DNA of 64,000 nucleotides from DATLGB01 sp963724135 (GTDB lineage: Bacteria; Actinomycetota; Thermoleophilia; Solirubrobacterales; Solirubrobacteraceae). Positions 18,049 through 27,212 of this stretch are shown here, piece after piece (position 1 is the first letter of the stretch; each line of letters starts with the position of its first letter). The stretch is from NCBI GenBank assembly GCA_963724135.1, contig CAVRTA010000006.1:248001-312000 (forward strand). Direction: 5' to 3'. The position numbers and the translations under genes were made by a program. The notes beneath the pieces are model-generated. The model was not told the origin of the DNA and ran no database searches. It worked only from the letters and a program-made list of their open reading frames with translations.

Positions 18049-18938
18049 GCATTCCCACCACCTACGCGGCCTCGCAGTCGGTTGCCGGGCAGGTCGTCCG
18101 GGACTACGTCGCGCTGACCAAGCCGAAGGTCCAGTCGCTGCTGCTGCTGACGACGGTGACGACGATGTACGTCGCCGGCGACCCGTCGCTGGCGCTCGTG
18201 CTGGCGACCTGCATCGGCGGCTACCTGTCGGCCGGCGGCGCGGGCGCGGTGAACCACTGGTACGACCGCGACATCGACGCGCAGATGGCGCGCACGGCCG
18301 ACCGGCCGGTGCCCTCGGGGCGCGTCTCGCCACGGGCGGCGCTGCTCTACGGCTGCACCCTGAGCGCGCTGTCGTTCGTGTGGCTGTCGGCGACCGTCAA
18401 CGTGCTGGCGGCCGTCCTCGCCCTGTGCGGCTTCTTCGGCTACACGCTGCTCTACACCGTCTACCTGAAGCGCCGCACGCCGCAGAACATCGTCATCGGC
18501 GGCGCGGCGGGCGCGGTGCCGCCGCTGGTCGGCTGGGCCGCGGTGACCGGCCACGTCGACCCCGCCGCCTGGTACCTGTTCGCGATCGTCTTCTACTGGA
18601 CACCGCCGCACTTCTGGGCGCTGTCGCTGCTGATGAAGGACGAGTACGCGCGCGTCGGCGTGCCGATGATGCCGGTCGTGCGCGGCGAGGCGGAGACGCG
18701 GCGCCAGATCACGCTGTACGCCGTCCTGCTCGTGATCCTGACGTTCCTGCCGGTCGCCTTCGGCTTCTTCGGCGCCATCTACGCGCTGTTCGCCGCCGGG
18801 CTCGGGGCCGCGTTCGTCGGGCTCGCCGTCCGCCTGCAGCGGGTCGCCGACCGCAGGGCCGCGCTGCGCACCTACCTGTTCTCGCTCGCCTACCTGGCCG
18901 TGCTGTTCGTGGCCATGGTCCTCGACGCGCGGCTGTAG
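18045..18938 (+). CDS. ctaB: Protohaem IX farnesyltransferase (haem O synthase)
   Basis: A 297-residue UbiA-family membrane prenyltransferase that makes haem O, the precursor of haem A for the oxidase. The first Asp-rich motif is NHWYDRDIDAQMART (near 67) and the second lies in LLMKDEYARVGVPMMP (near 200); LTKPKVQSL marks the N-terminus. Nine hydrophobic segments are visible. It is the last gene of the ctaCDB unit and is followed by a strong hairpin. Confidence 0.93.
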   Translation: MSIPTTYAASQSVAGQVVRDYVALTKPKVQSLLLLTTVTTMYVAGDPSLALVLATCIGGYLSAGGAGAVNHWYDRDIDAQMARTADRPVPSGRVSPRAALLYGCTLSALSFVWLSATVNVLAAVLALCGFFGYTLLYTVYLKRRTPQNIVIGGAAGAVPPLVGWAAVTGHVDPAAWYLFAIVFYWTPPHFWALSLLMKDEYARVGVPMMPVVRGEAETRRQITLYAVLLVILTFLPVAFGFFGAIYALFAAGLGAAFVGLAVRLQRVADRRAALRTYLFSLAYLAVLFVAMVLDARL

Positions 18939-18945
18939 CGCCGGC

Positions 18946-18974
18946 CCGGCGGCCCGCTCCGTGCGGGCCGCCGG
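18946..18974. terminator. Bidirectional hairpin between ctaB and the collagen-like gene
   Basis: CCGGCGGCCCGC (18946-18957) and GCGGGCCGCCGG (18963-18974) form a perfect 12-bp stem with loop TCCGT. It sits in the 45-base gap between two convergent stops and lacks a T-run. It probably serves as a terminator for both genes. Confidence 0.65.
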
Positions 18975-18983
18975 ACCGCGACG

Positions 18984-19766
18984 TCACGGGTTCACGCAGA
19001 TCCCGACGACGATGACCGTGAACGACCCGGTGTAGGTGAATCCGCCGATGGCCTGGGCGAACCAACCGCCGTTGAAGGGCCGGTTGGCCGTCATGGAGAC
19101 CACGTCGCCGTCGCCGTCGCCGACCGTCCCGACCACCTGTCCGCCGCCGCCGGTCATGATCTTGTTGCCTGGGCAGAAGACAGACTGGCTCGCGAATCCG
19201 CTGTTGGTATGGCTCGCGCTGGAAGCCTGAACCACCTCGTAGCCCGAGATGCCGCTGCTCGCGGGGCCGGGAGGACCTGCCGGACCGGCGGGGCCGGGGT
19301 CGCCGGTGTCGCCCTTCGGACCGGCGGGGCCGGGGTCGCCGGTGTCGCCCTTCGGACCGGCGGGGCCGGGGTCGCCGGTGTCGCCCTTCGGACCGGCGGG
19401 GCCGGGGTCGCCGGTGTCGCCCTTCGGACCGGCAGGGCCTGCGGGGCCCGGTGCGCCATCAGCCCCTGCGGGGCCGGTCTCGCCGGGCGGACCGGCGGGA
19501 CCGGCCGGACCGGTGTCACCCTTCGGACCGGCGGGACCTGCGGCGCCGGTCGGGCCGCGCTGGTTCCAGCTGATCGCCGTCTCGTTGTTCTTGCAGTCAG
19601 CCGGGCTGTCAACCACCCGCATCTGACCGTTGACCTTGTTGTAACAGCCGTTGATCTTCCCGTCGTCGCCGGGGATCGCGGCAACCGCCGCGCTCCCGGC
19701 GGCAAGCATGCCGACCGTCAGGCCCACCAGCATCCCGGGACGCGGAATGCGTTTGAATCCGAGCAT
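18984..19766 (-). CDS. Secreted collagen-like (G-X-Y repeat) protein
   Basis: A 260-residue exported protein. A signal peptide (about 1-30, ending AAVAAIPG) precedes a Cys-containing N-terminal module (GKINGCYNK to PADCKNNETAISWN), an uninterrupted G-X-Y tract of roughly 100 residues (about 70-170), and a C-terminal globular domain with two Cys. The tract holds four identical DNA repeats of 36 bases. Start ATG at 19766 has a GGAGG sequence upstream. Such proteins form surface or spore-like filaments; the function here is unknown. Confidence 0.85.
   Translation of the reverse strand: MLGFKRIPRPGMLVGLTVGMLAAGSAAVAAIPGDDGKINGCYNKVNGQMRVVDSPADCKNNETAISWNQRGPTGAAGPAGPKGDTGPAGPAGPPGETGPAGADGAPGPAGPAGPKGDTGDPGPAGPKGDTGDPGPAGPKGDTGDPGPAGPKGDTGDPGPAGPAGPPGPASSGISGYEVVQASSASHTNSGFASQSVFCPGNKIMTGGGGQVVGTVGDGDGDVVSMTANRPFNGGWFAQAIGGFTYTGSFTVIVVGICVNP
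19282..19425. repeat. Four perfect 36-bp tandem repeats in the collagen-like gene
   Basis: Four consecutive copies of the unit beginning GGACCGGCGGGGCCGGGG start at 19282, 19318, 19354 and 19390; each encodes twelve residues (GPKGDTGDPGPA). Absence of synonymous differences indicates recent expansion or ongoing repeat homogenisation, so copy number may vary between strains. Confidence 0.9.
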
Positions 19767-19800
19767 TACTTCCCTCCGAACCTATCTCCGCCCCGGCCCC

Positions 19801-20211
19801 CTGCCTGAGCGCGCGCCGCAACGCTACCTGTTAACCGCCGGTCTGTGTGCGGTCGCGCTCGCCGGCTGCGGGGGAGGCGACAGCCCGGACACGACCGCGC
19901 AGCCGCCGACGGTCACCCCCACCGCAACCTCCGGCCCGACCGGGCCCACGGGGCCGCTGACCGCCGAGCTCCTCGCGCGCGACGATCGCCTGCGGCCGGC
20001 GCGCATCACGGTTGCCGCGGCCATCGGCTCGATCACGATCCTCAACAAGGACGACCACCGGCACGTGTTCGGCGGGCGCGGCTTCGACGTCCGCCAGGAG
20101 GCCGGCGCGCGCACCATCGTCGCCCTCCTCGCACCCCGGGAGCCCGGGACCTACACGCTCGTCTGCCGCATCCACCCGCGCATGCAGGCGCGCGTGCGCG
20201 TTACGAGCTAG
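19801..20211 (+). CDS. Cupredoxin-like lipoprotein
   Basis: A small lipoprotein with a signal ending LLTAGLCAVALAGCGGG (lipobox LAGC), a Thr/Pro/Gly-rich spacer and a plastocyanin-like fold. Copper ligand candidates are His in DDHRHVFGG and the Cys, His and Met in LVCRIHPRMQA. It probably carries electrons at the outer membrane face, fitting the surrounding oxidase genes. The start is uncertain: no ATG/GTG/TTG suits the signal peptide, so CTG at 19801 is used; ATG at 19747 would overlap the divergent collagen gene. Confidence 0.7.
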   Translation: MPERAPQRYLLTAGLCAVALAGCGGGDSPDTTAQPPTVTPTATSGPTGPTGPLTAELLARDDRLRPARITVAAAIGSITILNKDDHRHVFGGRGFDVRQEAGARTIVALLAPREPGTYTLVCRIHPRMQARVRVTS

Positions 20212-20223
20212 GCTGCGGTCGCC

Positions 20224-20334
20224 ATGGACCGCAAGCTCGCCCTGCGCAACATCCGCACCGGCCTGATCGTCGGCGCGATCTGCATCATCATCTTCGGGCT
20301 CACGTTCCTCGCGGCCTACCTGTACACGGCATGA
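20224..20334 (+). CDS. 36-residue single-helix membrane protein, likely oxidase accessory
   Basis: A short frame starting ATG at 20224 with a basic N-terminus (MDRKLALRNIRTG) and one strong membrane helix (LIVGAICIIIFGLTFLAAYL). It ends in ATGA overlapping the next small membrane-protein gene. Its size, charge pattern and place suggest a small oxidase subunit or assembly peptide similar in build to ba3 subunit IIa, but there is no family-specific residue pattern, so the role is inferred from context. Confidence 0.65.
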   Translation: MDRKLALRNIRTGLIVGAICIIIFGLTFLAAYLYTA

Positions 20335-20561
20335 CCGACCGGCCGCACGAGACCGAGGCGCCGCCCGCTGGCGAGCGCATCCACATGCCCGAGCCGAGCA
20401 TCCTGCCGCTCCTGAACGCGTTCGGGCTCGCGGGCGTGATCATCTCGATCACGCTGTCGATCTGGCTCGTGATCCTGTTCGGGGTGCTCTTCGTCGCGAC
20501 GACGGTCGTCTGGATCCGGTCGACCGCCCGCGACGTCAACGAGCTCCCGGCCGAGCACTAG
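20331..20561 (+). CDS. Cytochrome c oxidase subunit IV-like membrane protein
   Basis: A 76-residue protein with a polar N-terminal tail, the segment HMPEPSILPLLNAFGL and two helices covering about residues 27-65, ending WIRSTARDVNELP. Actinobacterial oxidases carry a comparable small subunit with a Pro-rich lead before two helices. It starts by ATGA overlap with the 36-residue gene. It probably belongs to one of the two oxidases. Confidence 0.7.
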   Translation: MTDRPHETEAPPAGERIHMPEPSILPLLNAFGLAGVIISITLSIWLVILFGVLFVATTVVWIRSTARDVNELPAEH

Positions 20562-20590
20562 CTTCCGGCGCCGCTTTCGTTAGGAGGTTC

Positions 20591-22471
20591 ATGCGCCGGC
20601 TCGCCGCGGCGGCCCTCGCCGCCCTCCTCCTGCTCCCCGTATCCGCCGTGGCCCAGGACGAGGGCCAGCCGCGCACGGCCCCGCGCACCGACTCCCCGAT
20701 CCTGACGAAGGGCCCGTGCTTCGACGTCGCCGCGGCCTCCATGCCCGACGGCACGGGCCACGACCACCTCGACCTCGCCGCTCATCGGTACTCCTGCGGG
20801 TTCACCCAGGAGGCGTTCCTGCCGCTCGACCAGGAGCTGGCGGCGCGGCCCGACATCGTGCTCGGGGAGTCCGACGTCCAGGGCGACATCGCCGTCGTGG
20901 CCGTCGCCTATCCCGAGGCCGGGATGCTGACCTTCGACGTCAAGGATCCCGCGCGCCCCGAGTTCCTGTCCTGGTACCGCAGCGGCGACTGCGACTTCGT
21001 CCTCGACGTCGACTGCGGCGCCTATGTGTCGCTCACCGACGACGGCAAGATGGCCTTCCTGTCCATCCAGGCCCTGAGCCCGCTCGGCGGCCCGGGCTTC
21101 AACGGCACCGTCCCCGCGACGACGCCCGGCGTGCAGGTCATCAGCCTCGACGACCCCAGCGCCCCGCTCATGGTCGACAACCTGCCGGTCACCGGCGTCG
21201 CCGGCGTCCACACCTCCAACTACCACGTGATCCCCGGCGACGCGGGCGGGGAGTACCTCTTCAGCACCGCCAACTCGGTGGGCATCCAGATCTCGCGCGT
21301 GGTGCGCTCCGGCGGCACGGGGAAGCTCGTGCCGGTGAACATGGTCCCGATCGACGAGGTCCACGACATGTTCCTCCAGGACGACCCGATCGACGGCCGG
21401 ACCTACATGTACGTGGCCGCGGGGTTCACGTCCGGCTTCTACGTGTTCGACGTCACGAACCCGCTGCAGCCCGAGCTCAAGGCGGAGTGGGACCTCAACC
21501 CGGGCGACGGCAACTTCTACTCGCACACGATGTTCGTGGCCACGCGCAACGGCCGGCGCTACGTGACCATGCCCACCGAGGGCTTCGCGGGGCAGGGTCA
21601 CGGCGAGGTGCCGGGCCTGATGTGGATCGTCGACGCCACCGACTTCTCCAAGCTCGGGCCCGCCGATGCGACCGACGGGGCCGGCGCCACCGACCCCGAT
21701 CTGGCCGCCAACTCTCAGGCGGCGCTGGTGGCGACCTGGCACAACGCGGCCAACGCCCCCGCCGGCGACCTCACCTTCTCGCCGCACAACCAGGAGATCG
21801 TGGACAACACGATCTACCTCTCCCAGTACCACGGCGGCGTGGTCGCCCTCGATGCGACCGCTGCGTTCGCGGGCCGCAACGAGCGGCCTCACGAGATCGG
21901 GGTGGTCGTTCCCCACTCCGGCAAGCGCCCGCTGTACACGCGCCCCGAGGGGACGCCCGGGCAGCCGTTCTTCTCGGCCTTCTTCACGGGGCACCCGGTG
22001 ATCTGGGACATGAACTACTACAAGGGCCACATCCTCGCCTTCGACGAGCGCGGCGGCATGTACTCCTTCAAGCCCGCGCCAGAGCCGTCCCCGCCCGGCC
22101 CGGGGGGCTGCGTGGACGCCACCCCGCCGACCGCCCGGCTCTCCCGCGCCCGGCTCACGCGACGACGGGTGGTCGTCGCCGGGACGGCCACCGACAAGGC
22201 CTGCGAGGGCGAGCGCGGCCGCATCGCCCGGGTCGCGATCGCGGTGTCGCGCAGAGTCGGCAGGAAATGCGCGTGGGTGCTGCCCAACGGCCGGCGCACG
22301 AAGCCGCGAAGCTGCTCGACCCCCGTGTTCCAGAACGCCAAGGGCACGAGCCGCTTCCGTTTGAGGATCAAGGCGCGGCTGCCCCGCGGTCGCTACACCG
22401 TCACCGTCCAGGCCGCGGACGCCGCGGGCAACTTCTCCCGCGGCCCGCGCCGCGCCGTCAGGCTGCGCTAG
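20591..22471 (+). CDS. Secreted LVIVD/beta-propeller-like protein
   Basis: A 626-residue exported protein with a signal peptide (about 1-21) and a propeller-like region with repeated blades such as GMLTFDVKDPARPEFLSWY and GFYVFDVTNPLQPELKAEW, as in LVIVD-repeat and selenium-binding-like proteins. Conserved His residues appear in VHTSNYHVIPG, FSPHNQEIV and GHPVIWDMNYYKGH and could bind metal. The C-terminal 120 residues are a basic beta-rich domain. A clear TAGGAGG lies 4 bases before the ATG. Function is unknown. Confidence 0.8.
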   Translation: MRRLAAAALAALLLLPVSAVAQDEGQPRTAPRTDSPILTKGPCFDVAAASMPDGTGHDHLDLAAHRYSCGFTQEAFLPLDQELAARPDIVLGESDVQGDIAVVAVAYPEAGMLTFDVKDPARPEFLSWYRSGDCDFVLDVDCGAYVSLTDDGKMAFLSIQALSPLGGPGFNGTVPATTPGVQVISLDDPSAPLMVDNLPVTGVAGVHTSNYHVIPGDAGGEYLFSTANSVGIQISRVVRSGGTGKLVPVNMVPIDEVHDMFLQDDPIDGRTYMYVAAGFTSGFYVFDVTNPLQPELKAEWDLNPGDGNFYSHTMFVATRNGRRYVTMPTEGFAGQGHGEVPGLMWIVDATDFSKLGPADATDGAGATDPDLAANSQAALVATWHNAANAPAGDLTFSPHNQEIVDNTIYLSQYHGGVVALDATAAFAGRNERPHEIGVVVPHSGKRPLYTRPEGTPGQPFFSAFFTGHPVIWDMNYYKGHILAFDERGGMYSFKPAPEPSPPGPGGCVDATPPTARLSRARLTRRRVVVAGTATDKACEGERGRIARVAIAVSRRVGRKCAWVLPNGRRTKPRSCSTPVFQNAKGTSRFRLRIKARLPRGRYTVTVQAADAAGNFSRGPRRAVRLR

Positions 22472-22871
22472 GGGCGCCGTCGAGCTCGGAGACGGCTCCG
22501 TCCTGCGTCCAGCAGCGGACGATGTCGCGCATCGAGAGCACGCCGACGAGCTCTCCGCCGTCGACCACGACGAGGTGCCGGAAGCCGCGCCGGACCATCT
22601 CGGCGGCCGCCTGCTCGAGCGACCACTCGGGGCCGGCGACCACGATGTCGGAGGTCAGGTGGTCGGCGACCCGCTCGGAGTCGGGGTCCTGGTCACGGCC
22701 GATCGCGTCCAGCACGTCGCGCTCCGTGATGATCGCGGGGCCAGGCGCCTCGTTGTCGAGGACGACAGCGGCGCCCACCTTGCGGTCGACCATCAGCTTG
22801 GCGACATGACGCAGCGAGTGCCCTGGGCCGACCGTGAGCACCATCGAGCTCATGCCGTCGCGGACGTGCAT
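22458..22871 (-). CDS. Two-CBS-domain protein
   Basis: A 137-residue protein made of two CBS motifs (about 8-60 and 72-128), recognisable from RKVGAAVVLD, GPAIITERDVLDAI and ELVGVLSMRDIVR. Paired CBS domains form a Bateman module that binds adenine nucleotides. The target is unknown. It overlaps the propeller protein stop by 14 bases and is divergent from the AraC gene. Confidence 0.88.
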   Translation of the reverse strand: MHVRDGMSSMVLTVGPGHSLRHVAKLMVDRKVGAAVVLDNEAPGPAIITERDVLDAIGRDQDPDSERVADHLTSDIVVAGPEWSLEQAAAEMVRRGFRHLVVVDGGELVGVLSMRDIVRCWTQDGAVSELDGAPSAA

Positions 22872-22957
22872 CGGTTCCCCCTACCTCCTTGTGCTGTTCG
22901 ACACGATCAGGTGGCAAACACTAACGGACTTGATCGCGTCCGCGCGCCAAGGTAAGT

Positions 22958-23365
22958 GTGCTGCCGGACATGCCGCCGCGCCCCACCACCTCCGCCCTTC
23001 ACCGGGCTCTGTTCGCCGACGCGGCGGCGATCGTCGAGCGCGAGTTCGCCTACGACCTGACGCTCGACGCGCTGGCCGCGCGCATCGCCACCTCGCGGCG
23101 GCAGCTCCAGCGGGCGTACGCGACGGCCGGTGAAACGACGTTCCGCGCCCATCTGGCGCGGGTGCGCATGGACCACGCGCGGGAGCTGCTGCGCGACCCC
23201 TATCTGACGGTCCGCGACGTGGGACTGTGCGTCGGCTACCAGCACCAGGCCCACTTCGCCAAGGCGTTCCGCCGCGCCAGCGGGATCAGTCCCAGCGACT
23301 ACCGGGAGCAGGTTCTGGGGACCCGGTTCCCGACCATGCAGCCCTCCGTCGCGGGACTTTCATAG
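22958..23365 (+). CDS. AraC-family helix-turn-helix regulator
   Basis: A 135-residue protein made almost only of the AraC DNA-binding domain: two helix-turn-helix units, TLDALAARIATSRRQLQRAY and VRDVGLCVGYQHQAHFAKAFRR, then SGISPSDYRE. It lacks the usual sensor domain, so it may respond through a partner, like MarA/SoxS-type regulators. GTG at 22958 or ATG at 22970 may be the start. It lies directly upstream of the second oxidase genes and may regulate them. Confidence 0.8.
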   Translation: MLPDMPPRPTTSALHRALFADAAAIVEREFAYDLTLDALAARIATSRRQLQRAYATAGETTFRAHLARVRMDHARELLRDPYLTVRDVGLCVGYQHQAHFAKAFRRASGISPSDYREQVLGTRFPTMQPSVAGLS

Positions 23366-23377
23366 GATTCGCCGCCG

Positions 23378-24477
23378 ATGGAGGCCGGAGGACCAGAACA
23401 CCGTCCAGGCGACCCCGGCGAGAAGCTGCGGGTCTCGGACCACCGCGCCCCCGTCCTGCCCCTGATCGCGATCGGGATCGTGGCCTCGGCGATCGGGATC
23501 CTGCTGGGCGTCCTGATCGACTGGTTCCCCGTCGCCGCGTCGACCCAGAAGGACCAGGTCGACACCGTCTACGACGTGCTCATCGCGGCGTCGGTGCCGA
23601 TGTTCGTGCTCGTGACGGCCGTCGTCCTGTACTGCGTCTACCAGCTTCCGTATGCGGCCGGGCGAGGAGGACATGGACGGGCCGCCGATCCACGGCAACA
23701 CCAAGCTCGAGGTCTGGTGGACCGCGATCCCGGCGATCCTGATGCTCGGGCTCTGCACGTACGCCGCGGTCGAGCTGCACAACGCCGAGAAGGCGCCCGC
23801 CGCCTCCGAGCAGCCCGAGCTCAACGTCCGCGTCGTGGCCGAGCAGTTCACGTGGACGTTCTTCTACCCGCCGGCGGAGGGCGGCGAGAAGGAGATCGCC
23901 TCGAGCCAGCTCTACCTGCCCGTCGACCGCTCGGTGAAGTTCAAGGTCCAGACCAAGGACGTGCTGCACGACTTCTGGGTGCCCGCGTTCCGGTGGAAGA
24001 TCGACGCCGTACCGGGGATCGACACGGAGTACCGGGTCACGCCGGACCGAATCGGCACCTATCCGGTCGTCTGCGCCGAGCTGTGCGGGCTCGGCCACGC
24101 GACGATGCGCCAAACGGCCAACGTCCTCTCCGCGGAGGACTTCCAGGCGTGGCTCGAGAAGGAGGGCCGAGCCCGGCGGGGCGACCGCCGGCGGCGACGC
24201 AGGCGGCGCGGACGGCGCCCAGCTCTTCGCCGCCAACGGCTGCGGAGGCTGCCATGTGCTCAGCGCCGCGAACTCCAGCGGGACGATCGGTCCGGAGCTT
24301 GACGCCACCCTTGCGAACAAGGACGCGGCGCAGATCAGGGAGGACATCGTCGATCCGAACGCCGAGATCGCGAAGGGCTACGGTGCCAACATCATGCCGT
24401 CGAACTTCGGGGAGGCGCTGTCGCCCGAGGAGATCGACGCACTCGTGAAGTACCTCCAGGAGAGTCAGAAGGGATGA
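23378..24477 (+). CDS. ctaC: Cytochrome c oxidase subunit II fused to cytochrome c, caa3 type (two frameshifts)
   Basis: The CuA subunit of the second oxidase. Two N-terminal helices (LPLIAIGIVASAIGILLGVL and LIAASVPMFVLVTAVVLYCV) are followed by GNTKLEVWWTAIPA, the CuA domain (LHDFWVPAFRWKIDAVPG and CAELCGLGHATM) and a C-terminal class I cytochrome c with haem site NGCGGCHVL and axial-Met region GANIMPSNFG. The fusion defines a caa3 oxidase. Frame breaks lie near 23645 (one extra base) and near 24172 in a Gly/Ala linker. It overlaps ctaD by ATGA. Confidence 0.88.
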
Positions 24478-26380
24478 ATGCTTTGATCGCGAGGCTGCGA
24501 GCAGCCCGGACTGCTGCGCGGCGGCTGGATGCTCGGCCTCGGAACGCTGTTCTCGATCGGCCTGAGCGTGGTGACGCGGCTGGCCTACAGCCGGGACGAT
24601 CTGTGGCTGCCCGAGGCGTGGGGCGTGATCGCGATGATCACGGCGCCGCTGTTCTTCCTCGTCGGCATCGGCGCCTTCGACTACTGGTTCTACTGGGCCT
24701 CGGGCAAGCCCACCCGGCCCGAGGACCACTCCTCGCACGGCGCGCAGTCGTGGAAGGACTACTTCCGCGTCAACACCGATCACAAGGTGATCGGGATCCA
24801 GTACACGGTCACCGCCTTCTTCTTCATGTTCATCGGCGGGCTGCTGGCGATGCTCGTGCGCGCCGAGCTCGCCGCGCCGGGGTCGCAGTTCGTCGACGGC
24901 AACACCTTCAACGGGCTCTTCAGCGTCCACGCGTCGCTGATGATCTTCCTGTTCGTCATCCCGGTCTTCGCGGGGCTGGCGAACTACGTGCTGCCGCTGA
25001 TGATCGGCGCGCCGGACATGGCGTTCCCGCGCCTGAACGCGCTGTCGTTCTGGATGCTGCCGATCGCCGGGATCATGATGGTGGCGTCGTTCCTGGCCCC
25101 GGGCGGATCGTTCTCGACCGGGTGGACGGCCTACGCGCCGCTGTCGACGGACACGCCGATCGGGCAGATGTTCTTCACCGTCGGCGTGCAGTTCGCCGGC
25201 GCGTCGTCGATCGCGACGGCGCTGAACTTCCTGGTCACGATCATCACGATGCGCGCGCCGGGCATGAGCTTCTGGCGCATGCCGCTGCTGGCGTGGGCGA
25301 ACTTCTCGACCTCCCTGCTGGTCGTCATCGCGACGCCGTTCATCGCCGCCTCGCAGTTCTTCGTGCTGCTGGACCGCATGCTGGGCTTCAACTTCTTCGA
25401 CTCGACCGCGGGCGAGAACGGCGACCCGCTGATGTACCAGCACGTCTTCTGGTTCTACTCGCACCCCGCCGTCTACATCATGATGCTGCCGGGCTTCGGG
25501 ATCATCTCGGAGATCATCTCCGTGAAGGCGCGAAAACCGATCTTCGGCTACCGGATGATGGCGTTCTCGCTGCTGGCGATCGTGCTGCTCGGGTTCACCG
25601 TGTGGGCGCACCACATGTTCGTGTCCGGCATGCAGCCGTGGATCCGGATACCCGATGATGATCACCACCGCGATCATCGCGGTGCCGACCGGCATCAAGA
25701 TCTTCAGCTGGCTGGCGACGCTATGGCGAGGAGTGCTGCACCTCGACACGCCGATGCTGTGGGCGCTCGGCTTCCTGACGATGTTCACGCTGGGCGGGAT
25801 CTCGGGCGTGATGCTGGCGATGATCCCGTTCACGTGCACGTCAGTCGACACGTACTTCATCGTCGCCCACATCCACTACGTGCTCTTCGGCGGGTCGATG
25901 TTCACGATCTTCGCCGGCGTCTACTACTGGTTCCCGAAGATGACGGGGCGGATGTTCAACGAGCGGCTCGGCAAGCTGCACTTCTGGAGCACGTTCATCT
26001 TCTTCAACGCGACGTTCGCGCCGATGCACCTGATCGGCATCCAGGGCATGCCGCGGCGCGTGTTCGACTACGCGGAGCAGTGGGCGGGCTGGAACCTGTT
26101 CATCTCGATCAGCTCGTTCATGCTCGGGCTGTCGTCGCTGGTCTTCCTCTACAACATCGTCTCGTCGTGGCGGTCGGGCCCGCGCGCGCCGGCGAACCCG
26201 TGGCGCGCGCTGACGCTCGAGTGGCAGGTCTCCTCGCCGCCGCCGATCTTCAACTTCGACCACATCCCGACGGTCGTCGGCGGACCGTACGAATACGGCG
26301 TCCCCGGGGCGGTGCACGGCATCTTCAAGCCGGCTGAGGAAGAGGTCACGCAGGCCTCGACCGAGAAGGCCGAGGCGTGA
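24474..26380 (+). CDS. ctaD: Cytochrome c oxidase subunit I, A2 type (two frameshifts)
   Basis: The catalytic subunit of the second oxidase, with an N-terminal extension of about 90 residues holding two extra helices before RVNTDHKVIGIQYTV. Haem and CuB ligands are intact: FSVHASLMIF, WFYSHPAVYIMMLPGFG, VWAHHMF and VAHIHYVLFGG. The Glu of the A1 motif is replaced (HPAVY) and a Tyr-Ser precedes the His, the A2-type signature. One-base shifts occur near 24502 and near 25650. The stop overlaps the next start. Confidence 0.9.
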
Positions 26381-27207
26381 TGGCCAACATCCTGGTCCTC
26401 GCCAACGAGACGATCGGCGGCAAGGCGCTGCTCGACCGGATCATCGAGCGCGCCGGTGAGGGTGACGCGCGCTTCTTCATCGTCGTGCCGCGCACCAAGC
26501 CGCGCTACGGCAACGTCATCTACGACGACGCCGTGCGGTCCTCCGCGCAGGTGCGCGTGGACCTGGCGTGCGCGTTCGCACGCCAGGAGGGCATCGACGC
26601 GCACGGGCGAGGTCGGCGACGAGGACCCCTTCAACGCCGCCATGGACGCGATCGACGAGCACGGGATCGACGAGGTCATCGTCTCGACGCACCCGGAGAG
26701 CTCGTCGGGCTGGATGCGCCGCGACCTGCCCGAGCGCATCGAGCAGGAGACCGGCCTGCCGGTCGAGCACATCGTCGTCGACATCGCCAACCAGGGCCTC
26801 CCCTTCGACGTGACGCTCGTGCTGGCCAACCAGACCGCGGGCGGGCGCGAGCTGGTGCAAGAGCTCGAGCGACTTGCCGCCGAGGGCCCGCGGCGCTTCA
26901 TCGTCGTCGTGCCGCAGGATTCGGGCGACGGCAGCGCCATCGCCGCCGCCCGCGCGCGCCTGAAGTCGCTGCTGAGCTCGCTCGAGGACGACGGGATCGT
27001 CGCCGCCGGCATGATCGCCGACCCGGACCCGTTCACCGCCATGCATGAACGCTGTCGGCTACTTCTTCATCTCGGAGATCGTGGTCTCGACGCTGCCGGG
27101 CAACCGCTCGGCGTGGCTCGAGGGCGGGCTGATCGACCGCATCAAGCGCGCGACCGGCAAGCCTGTGCACCACGTCGAGTCCTCGGACGTCGCGGTGGAG
27201 GCCTGAG
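26380..27207 (+). CDS. Tandem USP-like protein in the oxidase operon (two frameshifts)
   Basis: A protein of about 275 residues formed by two copies of a nucleotide-binding-like alpha/beta unit. Copy one has NILVLANETIGGKALLDRII and later EVIVSTHPESSSGW; copy two has TLVLANQTAGGRELVQEL and EIVVSTLPGNRSAWL. Each ends with a GLPVEHI or GKPVHHV strand. The pattern resembles universal stress proteins. Lying between ctaD and ctaE, it probably serves the oxidase or senses energy state, which is inference. Frame breaks are near 26596 and 27046. Confidence 0.7.
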
Positions 27208-27212
27208 CCGCA

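Noticed and set aside
17640..18938. A single 865-residue ctaD-ctaB fusion protein
   Set aside because: It arises from an extra A at 17640-17642; ctaB has its own ATG at 18045 and ctaD resumes in another frame to a stop at 18048.
19282..19425. Regular repeats that could be read as a CRISPR array
   Set aside because: The 36-bp units are directly adjacent with no spacers and encode G-X-Y residues in frame with the collagen-like protein; no cas genes are present.
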